From: GWA2-49-15 sp964359085
GTDB taxonomy: Bacteria; Bdellovibrionota; Bacteriovoracia; Bacteriovoracales; Bacteriovoracaceae
Direction of reading: 5' to 3'
DNA length: 16,079 bases
Assembly: GCA_964359085.1 (NCBI GenBank)
Contig: CAYHRT010000079.1
Location: 1 to 16,079, forward strand
Part shown: positions 7,309 through 13,873 of the stretch, one piece after another
How the letters are laid out: every line of letters begins with the position of its first letter
Numbering within the stretch: position 1 is the stretch's first letter
Program-made: the position numbers and the translations under genes
The notes under the pieces: model-generated
What the model was told of the DNA's origin: nothing
The model's database searches: none
The model's input: the letters and a program-made list of their open reading frames with translations, nothing else

Positions 7309-8573
7309 CAACGTTCTCCTAATTTTTCAACATGCGCCACGGTCTTATCAAGCAGACGCAAAAATGAGCGGATCGTCGTCTCAAGATGAGCTTCGGGCGT
7401 ATCCTCCTCTTTACAGTGAGAAAGTCCGCGTGACGATGATGAGAACATCATAACGACTGGCATATGCGGCACCATCTCGGCCGCATCGTGAAGCGGGCCG
7501 GAAGGAAGTCGCGTTGCCTCACCAGTTTCTTCTCGCACGGCCTCTTCACATAAGGCCAGCAGTTTGGGATCAAAGGGCCTGGGTTCAATACGCCAAATGT
7601 GTTTCCACTCCACGGTCACATCATTTTCTTTGGCAAATTGCTGGGAGGCCTCTCGCGCCTCGCGATTCATGGCGGCCAGTACTTTTGCATCAAGGGCGCG
7701 CTGATCCAGCGAAATTTCACATACCCCAGGAACAGCCGTGACAATCTTAGGTTCCACATTGACGACACCCACTGTGCAAACTACACCTGCTCCTGGGCGC
7801 GAGTGGCGGAGACCGATTTCGCGACAGGCAAGAGCGGTTTGTGCCGCGGCCAAAAAGGCATCACGTCTCATCGGGATCGGGGTTGAGCCTGAGTGGGCCG
7901 CTTGACCGGTAAAGCGAATCATATGTCGTTCAACTCCGAATGTACCAATGACGACGCCGGTGGGTTTACCCATGGATTCAAGCACGGGGCCCTGTTCAAT
8001 ATGTAATTCAAGATAGGCACGTGCATCGATATTTTTAAGCGTTTTTTGAGCATCGAGAACGCCTGAGAGTTCCACACCATTTTCCGCCAATGCCTCAACA
8101 AGACGTGTGCCTTGGCGATCTTTCAATTCCTGAACATCTTTGATTTGCAAAGTCCCGGCGGCAGCAGAAGAGCCAAAGAGACTTCGGCCAAAACGTGCCC
8201 CTTCCTCATCTGCCCAATCCACCAGCTTGAGGGTCACCGGCGGTTTTTTTCCCTTAGAATATCGTCTCAAGGCCTCGATTCCGGCGACGACGCCAAAGCA
8301 TCCATCCAGCCAACCGCCATTGGGAACGCAGTCGAGATGACTTCCTATGATAATGGTTTTGGCAGATTCTCCTGGCAATGTGACCCAAAGATTGCCGGCG
8401 GCATCGGGTTTCGCCTGCAGCCCGAGTTCGGCAACTTTAGTGCGAAACCAGTCTCTGGCTTCACGCCACACTGGTCCCCAGGCCACACGCTGCGCTCCTT
8501 CTGGATTGGAGGTTCGTCGCGCCAATTCACGAAGATCGGCAATCACACGTTTTGCTTCAATAGGAGTCGTCAT
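7308..8573 (-). CDS. M20 amidohydrolase, N-carbamoyl-L-amino acid hydrolase / allantoate amidohydrolase type
   Basis: The 421-residue length is typical for the HyuC/AllC/AmaB branch of M20 metallohydrolases, which hydrolyse C-N bonds of N-carbamoyl amino acids, allantoate or related ureides using two metal ions. Visible motifs are GSHLDCVPNGGWLDG (ligands His79, Asp90), WADEEGARFG (Glu123/Glu124), LELHIEQGP (His191), the dimerisation-lid part GQAAHSGSTPIPMRRDA, SGPLHDAAEM (His362) and GLSHCKEED (His386). All catalytic positions appear intact. It is cytoplasmic, with no signal peptide. AGAGG lies 6 bases before the ATG at 8573. It is the first gene of a two-gene unit with the protease. The DNA looks clearly richer in G+C than neighbouring genes, which could mean transfer or different codon selection. 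The exact substrate cannot be decided from sequence. Confidence 0.9.
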   Translation of the reverse strand: MTTPIEAKRVIADLRELARRTSNPEGAQRVAWGPVWREARDWFRTKVAELGLQAKPDAAGNLWVTLPGESAKTIIIGSHLDCVPNGGWLDGCFGVVAGIEALRRYSKGKKPPVTLKLVDWADEEGARFGRSLFGSSAAAGTLQIKDVQELKDRQGTRLVEALAENGVELSGVLDAQKTLKNIDARAYLELHIEQGPVLESMGKPTGVVIGTFGVERHMIRFTGQAAHSGSTPIPMRRDAFLAAAQTALACREIGLRHSRPGAGVVCTVGVVNVEPKIVTAVPGVCEISLDQRALDAKVLAAMNREAREASQQFAKENDVTVEWKHIWRIEPRPFDPKLLALCEEAVREETGEATRLPSGPLHDAAEMVPHMPVVMMFSSSSRGLSHCKEEDTPEAHLETTIRSFLRLLDKTVAHVEKLGER

Positions 8574-8614
8574 GGGGCACCTCTCAATAATGGGGAGTAA
8601 ATTAATTTCGCAGG

Positions 8615-8644
8615 ATCATACTTGGTAATTTAGCTTCGGCACAA
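8615..8644 (-). promoter_or_regulatory. Candidate promoter for amidohydrolase-protease operon
   Basis: Reading leftward, TTGTGC (8644-8639) and TATGAT (8620-8615) are separated by 18 bases, about 42 bases upstream of the ATG. The -10 is good (5 of 6), the -35 weak. Confidence 0.35.
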
Positions 8645-8927
8645 TTTTTAAAAGGTTATACTGCTACGCGCACATACTCTCATTTATAGTCACAATTAGT
8701 TGCGTTAATATCTCCATTCTGACTTAATAATTTCGGTCAGTTATCTTTGCACATGTCAGAGAATTTTAGAATTATATCATCTCCTTATCCATGACAAAGC
8801 ATGTCCCCTAAGTAAGAATCGGGCCCTAATTTAATTGGGTCACAAACGCCAAATCATCGATTTTTTGAATGAATGTGTTGGGTATGTTGCATTATCCGCT
8901 GATGTTTTGTGTTGAGGTGTATTTTTT

Positions 8928-8965
8928 GGCAGGGAAATTGGCAGGGAAATTGGAAGATAAATTGG
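8928..8965 (+). repeat. 12-bp direct repeats with three AAATTGG boxes
   Basis: GGCAGGGAAATT occurs twice in perfect tandem (8928-8939, 8940-8951), followed by a degenerate third copy. The box AAATTGG therefore recurs at 8935, 8947 and 8959 with exact 12-base spacing, and ends 14 bases before a TATAAT. It has the layout of an operator or activator array rather than a CRISPR or transposon end. Confidence 0.6.
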
Positions 8966-8979
8966 GAAATATTAGACGA

Positions 8980-8985
8980 TATAAT
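8980..8985 (+). promoter_or_regulatory. Perfect TATAAT box before the 990-residue gene
   Basis: The -10 is a full consensus match, but no TTGACA-like hexamer sits 16-18 bases upstream: the TTGG boxes are at distances 12, 24 and 36. That fits an activator-dependent promoter using the 12-bp repeats. Transcription should start near 8992, where an ATG lies. Confidence 0.5.
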
Positions 8986-8991
8986 AAGGCC

Positions 8992-9033
8992 ATGATCGCG
9001 GCCTTCGAGCTTAATCCTCGGAGGCAAACTTGA
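8992..9033 (+). CDS. Possible 13-residue leader peptide overlapping the next start codon
   Basis: ATG at 8992 opens a 13-codon frame (MIAAFELNPRRQT). Its TGA stop (9031-9033) overlaps the TTG start (9030-9032) of the 990-residue gene as TTGA. The ribosome signal GGAGG of the large gene lies inside this mini-frame. The TATAAT 6 bases upstream would place the ATG at or next to the mRNA 5' end. A frame this short may be chance, but the exact overlap suggests translational coupling. Confidence 0.3.
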   Translation: MIAAFELNPRRQT

Positions 9034-12002
9034 ATCAAAGATCCTTTCGTGCCAACAGTTGGTTTCCAGAACAAAAAGAGCATGATTCCACCAATCATCC
9101 TTCTCATGACTCTTTCTATGGCTCCATCCAGCGTCCTCAAGAAATGCTCGATTTTCCCCCTCTTCCCAACGACCTTGATCAGGCCTCTCATGGCCTGGCA
9201 ACCTTTTTTACGCCAGGCTGGACGGGTGATGGGCTCTTTTCGAAACGTGGAGTACAAATACAAAAACTGCTGCATCAGCTATGGGAGGATGCTCATAAAC
9301 AATTCAAAGGACATCAGCATTTCAATAAATCCCTCAAAATTAGTATCTTTAATTATTTTTTTAGCTACGCCAACCACATCCCATTAAACTGTCCTGAGCT
9401 TTCGAACTCCCAAATTTTTTGGGAGCATATTGATGACAAAACTTCTCCCTATAAAAAACACCTTGATACCTTCATCGATATTTACACTTTTCGGGGTGTT
9501 TCAGTGTACCTATACAAACTCAAATATATTTTGGGACTGGCCCGTGCCATTAATGTTCCCATAATTGAAACAATCCTCCTCAATCCTAACGCCTTTTTAT
9601 CTCGCATTTTCCCAAAAGGTAGCTCGGTCGAATTTTTCTGTGAATCATTACAATCGAACCAATACAGCTGGTACCGGCCCCATGGACAGTTTGATGGGAA
9701 TCTTCTGCAATCATGTGAGGCCCTGATCGATATTTCGATTAATGAAATGATGAAAATTTGCACCTATCGTCCTCGCAATCCCGTGCCTGGATCTCCTTTG
9801 CCTTCACAAACAACAGTTGCTCAAACAACGGATAGTGATATCGAAATTATTGGCGGTTTGTCTGAAGGGTTAAGTAGTTTAAAATTTTCACACTCCCTTT
9901 CTCATAAATCTTTTGGCCTCTTTCTAACTGATCTCATTATTCACTATCCCAAATGGGCCGAGGTTGGCGCAGGCCATGGGAATATGAGCGGAACTAGGAT
10001 TAAAAATGAAACCTTAGGAGTAAAATTTGTAGGTGAGTTTTTATTTTCTTTGTCGCAAGGGCACTGGCTGGCACAAGAAGCGAGTTTGGCACCGAATTGG
10101 GATACCGTTATTTGCCCCGATTTTCATAGCAATGAATTCTCTTACGGAAGCTTTATCAAAATCTGCCACGAACTGCACTTCCTCTCTTTTTTAGTGCGCC
10201 TAGCATGCTTAAAGAAGCTTGAGCCAGTGCAATTTGTCGGACGGATTATGCGTGGAAAGTATGCAAAATCTCGTGATATCGCTCTGGGGCAAGTACCGCT
10301 CTTGGGCCCGACTATGGAAAGTTTGCCTCCCCTGGTCTATGACCGGATCATCCTAAACTTAACTGAGCTGCCCAAACGTAACCCTCACTACCATGTACTT
10401 ACCCAGCTTCAATCTCAGGGCCAATCGCTCTTACCCCATGGCCTGATCTATGTCTTTACCAATCAAAATCTTTTCGTTCCCAGCCAGAGTGAAAAAGTGG
10501 AGCAGTTATTAAATTCATATAAACTTGAAGGCCTTTTCAATTTTGAAGGCCTTAAAGGAAAAGGCGAAATTACCGATTTCTTATATATCTTTTCTCGGCG
10601 GCTGCAAGCGACAACCTTAAATCAAAAAAAAGAACCTCTCAAAGCAAGGAAATTTCCCTGCTTCTCCTTCGCTGTCACTGGTGATCTCTGTCAATTTCAC
10701 TATTTCCAGAAAGTAACCAATGAGTTTCGTAATTTTCTAAAAGATCGCCCCAATACTCTTCCCCTCTATCAAAGAGAATTGCCACAGCTCGGCCAATTTG
10801 AGTTTCATCAAGACGCCATTGTGGATGGAAAATTATTACACTCCACCACCTCCTCAGATCATGTGACTCATCCCAGTTTCTTTAAAGGATTAACCCAGGC
10901 TTCTCTGTCGATGGAACAGATTTTTCAGATTGAAAATATTGATGAAGATGGACAGCACTTCTCGATTACTGATCACCTGCTGGGAATGAAAGTCCGACCA
11001 GAACAACGCTACCCATTTGTCCTGATCGTTAATTTGGCCAATTTAGAAAATATCCAACTTGAAATTGTAAAATCAGATGCTCTCCAGGCCAAAAGGGAGC
11101 TTTACGGACAGGCGTACTTTCAATATTTCGGACTTATTCCCAAGCTCGTTGATCTCAACCTCAATGTTCTTAAGAATTATTTTGAGTCTGAAATTGGTCA
11201 GCAAATTGTCCAATTTTCCTTAAATGGTGGTTCCACCAGGATTAAAGGTAAATTGAAAGGCCTGCTTGTGCCGAAATCACTTGCCACTCGCGAGGATATT
11301 CCTGAAAAACATGCTCAAAACCTATCTTTTTTCAAAAATATCAACAAAACTTCCAATAAAATTTTGGAACTGCATCCCGATCAATTAAGAGCACAACTCG
11401 ATTCTTTTGAGCAACAATGTACAGATTTACTTCTGCGATATCCTTGGAATGTTTTGGGTTCTCTTTCTGAAGCTGATTTCGCCTTGGCCGATAGTTACCT
11501 TGCCCTTCAGGGAAATCCCGGATACGAGAGTGAACAGGCACCTCAAGACCAACATTCCAGCATGCATAGAACGGTCAATTACCAAAACCCTCTCGTTTTA
11601 GTGCCATTGCTTAAATTGCAAACCTATCCGCTCTACCCAAAAAATCCTGATGTCTTCATTGATTTTTTAACCTCTTCACGCGACCTGATCCATCACCCCA
11701 TGGCAGGTCGATCTCTGGGCCATGAAAAAGAGCAACATTTCCTAGAGATTTACTCGGAAAATGGGCCTGTACTCCGATGTTATGGCCCTCTGGCCTTATT
11801 GAAATTCATTCACTTTCTGCTTGAACGCGCCATGGGTCTTCCAATCTCAAATATTCTTTTTAATTTAGAGGCCCCCAAGGCGCAAGAAATCGAGAAAATC
11901 TTTAATAATATGCTCCGCGTAGAACGAGAAATTACCACTTCTCTAACCAGAATTAAAACCCTCCTAAATACTTCTTTCAGACGACTTTTTTCACCAAACT
12001 AG
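9030..12002 (+). CDS. Large protein of unknown function (990 aa)
   Basis: I do not recognise a family with certainty. The protein has no signal peptide or membrane segment. The TTG start is supported by GGAGG 5 bases upstream and an in-frame stop at 9012. Residues 433-522 look like a Rossmann-type methyltransferase half: YDRIILNLTELP, then LLPHGLIYVFTNQNLFV, then a helix and ITDFLYIFSRR, as in HsdM-like N6-adenine methylases. The NPP[FY] catalytic motif would be replaced by NLTE. Residues 686-750 (NYFESEIGQQIVQFSLNGGS, then IKGKLKGLLVPKS) resemble the end of target-recognition domains of type I/IIG restriction proteins. A coiled coil at 952-985 is similar in style to HsdS ends. These are weak resemblances; it may be a catalytically dead relative or something unrelated. 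A ChaN-like gene follows 49 bases later. Confidence 0.85.
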   Translation: MNQRSFRANSWFPEQKEHDSTNHPSHDSFYGSIQRPQEMLDFPPLPNDLDQASHGLATFFTPGWTGDGLFSKRGVQIQKLLHQLWEDAHKQFKGHQHFNKSLKISIFNYFFSYANHIPLNCPELSNSQIFWEHIDDKTSPYKKHLDTFIDIYTFRGVSVYLYKLKYILGLARAINVPIIETILLNPNAFLSRIFPKGSSVEFFCESLQSNQYSWYRPHGQFDGNLLQSCEALIDISINEMMKICTYRPRNPVPGSPLPSQTTVAQTTDSDIEIIGGLSEGLSSLKFSHSLSHKSFGLFLTDLIIHYPKWAEVGAGHGNMSGTRIKNETLGVKFVGEFLFSLSQGHWLAQEASLAPNWDTVICPDFHSNEFSYGSFIKICHELHFLSFLVRLACLKKLEPVQFVGRIMRGKYAKSRDIALGQVPLLGPTMESLPPLVYDRIILNLTELPKRNPHYHVLTQLQSQGQSLLPHGLIYVFTNQNLFVPSQSEKVEQLLNSYKLEGLFNFEGLKGKGEITDFLYIFSRRLQATTLNQKKEPLKARKFPCFSFAVTGDLCQFHYFQKVTNEFRNFLKDRPNTLPLYQRELPQLGQFEFHQDAIVDGKLLHSTTSSDHVTHPSFFKGLTQASLSMEQIFQIENIDEDGQHFSITDHLLGMKVRPEQRYPFVLIVNLANLENIQLEIVKSDALQAKRELYGQAYFQYFGLIPKLVDLNLNVLKNYFESEIGQQIVQFSLNGGSTRIKGKLKGLLVPKSLATREDIPEKHAQNLSFFKNINKTSNKILELHPDQLRAQLDSFEQQCTDLLLRYPWNVLGSLSEADFALADSYLALQGNPGYESEQAPQDQHSSMHRTVNYQNPLVLVPLLKLQTYPLYPKNPDVFIDFLTSSRDLIHHPMAGRSLGHEKEQHFLEIYSENGPVLRCYGPLALLKFIHFLLERAMGLPISNILFNLEAPKAQEIEKIFNNMLRVEREITTSLTRIKTLLNTSFRRLFSPN

Positions 12003-12017
12003 AATTGGTATTATAAT
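11989..12017 (+). promoter_or_regulatory. Candidate promoter for the ChaN-like gene
   Basis: A perfect TATAAT (12012-12017) lies 17 bases after a poor -35 (TTTCAC, 11989-11994), across the end of the 990-residue gene. Transcription would start near 12024, upstream of both the TTG at 12030 and the ATG at 12052. Confidence 0.35.
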
Positions 12018-12051
12018 AGTAAGGAAAGCTTGAACATCCTGTGCGCAGGCA

Positions 12052-12727
12052 ATGGGGGGCACAATTCTAGGACCGCTTCAATTTCAAGAAAAGATTTTCG
12101 AATATACAAAATCCAAGGCCCTGAGCTTTGAAGGGAGATATTCAAAAGAATACCTCCAGTATCAAAAGCAGCAATCTAAAGATGCTAATCGAAAATTTGA
12201 AATCGTGCATGAAGACGTTTTATTTGAGTCGATCGCAACATCACAGGTAATATACCTAGGTGATTTTCACACTTTTGATCAGAGTACGAAAAATTTAGAG
12301 CGCCTCTTAAAAATCCTGGTTGAGGGAAAGGCCCAATTTACTTTGGGCATGGAAATGGTACACGCCAAACACCAGAATTTTATTGATCAATTCCTAAATC
12401 GCCTTATTAGCCAAGAGGAATTTTTAGAATCGATAGATTATCACGAATCGTGGCGTTTTCCTTGGGGGCACTACCAGAAATTTTTTGAACTTTCTCAGCA
12501 ACACAATTTTCCTATAATCGGCCTCAACTCTGAAGGAGCGCTCTCGGCTCGTGACGGATTTGCGGCCCACAAGATCTTGCATTGTCTAGATCAGCGCCCC
12601 CAATCAACGATGCTCATTCTCTTTGGCGAATTACATATCATTACAAGTCGCTTGCCAGGTCAAGTGAACAAGTTATCTCCGCTCCCACTGACTCAAACAA
12701 TCATCCATCAAAATATGGATCAGGTTT
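12052..12727 (+). CDS. ChaN-like haem-binding-family protein, N-terminal part (before gap)
   Basis: The 225 codons before the N run encode a ChaN/PF04187-like domain of the Tiki/TraB/EreA superfamily. The sequence reads VIYLGDFHTFDQ (GxxH motif, His73), LGMEMVHAKHQNFIDQFL, SWRFPWGHYQKFFEL, FPIIGLNSEG, RDGFAAHKI and LILFGELHI (His195). Known members bind haem or metals; some relatives are hydrolases or proteases. No signal peptide or lipobox is present, unlike ChaN lipoproteins, so a cytoplasmic place is likely. ATG 12052 is the only in-frame start after an in-frame stop at 12031, but its ribosome signal is poor. The segment at 12740-13720 is most likely the rest of the same gene, giving about 555 residues. 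After the gap the frame is off by one, so the gap length is not really 10. Confidence 0.75.
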
Positions 12728-12737
12728 NNNNNNNNNN
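12728..12737. other. Assembly gap of 10 N
   Basis: Ten N interrupt the ChaN-like gene. For the two halves to join in frame the true length must be a multiple of three, so the 10 N look like a placeholder or an imprecise join. Confidence 0.99.
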
Positions 12738-12739
12738 TC

Positions 12740-13720
12740 GCCTCCAAAAAATCCACTGCAGCTCAGACAGCCTCTTTGGTGCAATTTACACCAAATGAAT
12801 TCTGCCTCATCTCTTCCCCACCGTGGATCAAATATGAAAGCATGGTTAATTGGTATGACAATTTAAGTGATGACCCCGATTTTGATCTACGAGATTCCAA
12901 CGTTCAAAATGGACTGAAAGCCTTTACCAGCAACATTCACGAGAATCTTCTCTTTCTCTGTCAAAACCTGGCCAATATGTTTGGGATGCGGACCAAAGAT
13001 GACTGCCCCATAGATCATGAGGAGCTTTCTGATTTCAATGTCTATGACTATACCAATCTAGACTTGATCTTAAAAAAAATAAATGGAATTAAAAATCGGG
13101 CCATCAGAAATTTCTATCGCGAACTTGTCATTGAAGGAAGAATTCTTAAGTTGCCTGATTCTAACATCTATTATGTTTCACACTATTCCATTAATCGCCT
13201 AGCAAGCGTAGCTGGTCTGCATCTTTTCTACTGGTATCTCCGTCAAGCATCAGGGCAGAAGAGGAAAGGATCATCTTCGACGAAGCAAAGTAATATGGAA
13301 AAATTCAGAAATTTTTTTGCTTTAGAGGCCTTTTCACATCTTTGTGCCAAGATGCTCAATCCTCACCGTAAGTGCGACCTCTACTTGGATTTAAAACGTA
13401 AATCCAATATAAAAGGGCCGGAACGGATGATTTTAAAAAAGGCCCTGCGCTTAATTGGACAACCCAGACAGTTCAATAAAAATCTCGCAACCATTATTTC
13501 ACACACAACTCCCAAGCAGCTTTATCATTTGGCCCAAATTGTAGGGAAAATCGCTGGAGAAGTTCTCTTTGAAAATTTTGTAGCAAAAAACTGCGAGAGG
13601 CCATCAAATGTGGCCAGGTCAATCTTTCAAACCTACTCCTCCTCTAAGGACTTAGAGGCGCTGGCACTCAAATGCTTTAGCCAAGATGATTTCAAAAAAG
13701 GTCAAAAACGCTATTTTTAG
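12740..13720 (+). CDS. ChaN-like protein, C-terminal part (after gap)
   Basis: This frame is open right from the gap and encodes 326 residues, starting ASKKSTAAQ. The GTG at 12776 is available as a start but has no ribosome signal, and the sequence upstream of it reads as protein, so a separate gene is less likely. The stretch FCLISSPPWIKYESMVNWYDN, then a helical region (about 70-150), then FRNFFALEAFSHL and a second helical block make up a region found, as far as I recall, behind the ChaN-like domain in Bdellovibrio-type proteins. The function of this part is not known. It ends 4 bases before the palindromic element. Confidence 0.7.
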   Translation, partial: ASKKSTAAQTASLVQFTPNEFCLISSPPWIKYESMVNWYDNLSDDPDFDLRDSNVQNGLKAFTSNIHENLLFLCQNLANMFGMRTKDDCPIDHEELSDFNVYDYTNLDLILKKINGIKNRAIRNFYRELVIEGRILKLPDSNIYYVSHYSINRLASVAGLHLFYWYLRQASGQKRKGSSSTKQSNMEKFRNFFALEAFSHLCAKMLNPHRKCDLYLDLKRKSNIKGPERMILKKALRLIGQPRQFNKNLATIISHTTPKQLYHLAQIVGKIAGEVLFENFVAKNCERPSNVARSIFQTYSSSKDLEALALKCFSQDDFKKGQKRYF

Positions 13721-13724
13721 TAAG

Positions 13725-13873
13725 CAGGCCGTTCAAAAAGGTGCAGATGCAAGGCCGAGGCTTTCAAATCGTCTGAGGCGTACTTGAAGAGTACGTCGAG
13801 GGCGATTTGAAGCCGAGAACGCAGCAGACGGAAAGCGTGCCTAAGCACGGTTTTCGCCTTTTTCAACGGCCTG
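13725..13873. repeat. 149-bp palindromic intergenic element, probable two-way terminator
   Basis: The ends are inverted repeats: CAGGCCGTTCAAAAAGG on the left, and on the right the reverse complement of CAGGCCGTTGAAAAAGG (16 of 17 matching). Inside are a nested stem (CTTTCAAATCG with CGATTTGAAG), a central hairpin (CGTACT-TGAAG-AGTACG) and a smaller hairpin (CGTGC-CTAA-GCACG). The element fills the space between the stops of two convergent genes and touches the stop of the right-hand gene. Similar elements ending in TTTTTCAACGGCCTG, with a GTAC-centred hairpin, occur to my recollection in many intergenic regions of Geobacter-like and other proteobacteria. It could be a non-autonomous mobile (MITE-like) or REP-like element, or a bidirectional terminator, or both. 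Confidence 0.8.

Larger units (their letters stand above)
8574..9029. other. 456-bp AT-rich divergent intergenic region
   Basis: This lies between the amidohydrolase gene (leftward) and the 990-residue gene (rightward). The left 70 bases hold a candidate leftward promoter, and the right 100 bases hold repeated boxes, a TATAAT and a possible leader peptide. Between about 8645 and 8927 I see no convincing gene, RNA or terminator hairpin. The length is unusual for this compact window, where other gaps are at most about 225 bp. Confidence 0.7.

Noticed and set aside
8823..8842. Hairpin terminator around GGGCCCTAATTTAATTGGGTC
   Set aside because: Only three outer C-G pairs match; the inner bases mismatch and no T run follows.
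8928..8965. CRISPR-like direct repeats
   Set aside because: The units are 12 bp in direct tandem without spacers, and no cas genes are nearby.
8854..9275. Minus-strand frames reaching from the intergenic region into the 990-residue gene
   Set aside because: Low-complexity translations, no ribosome signal and no family resemblance; they overlap a long plus-strand gene.
9030..12002. Functional restriction-modification or BREX PglX-type methylase
   Set aside because: No NPP[FY] motif, no convincing SAM motif I, and no restriction, ATPase or other defence genes in the window; only a weak, partial resemblance is reported.
12776..13720. Separate gene starting at GTG 12776
   Set aside because: No ribosome signal, and the same frame is open and protein-like back to the N gap, so it fits better as the C-terminal part of the ChaN-like gene.
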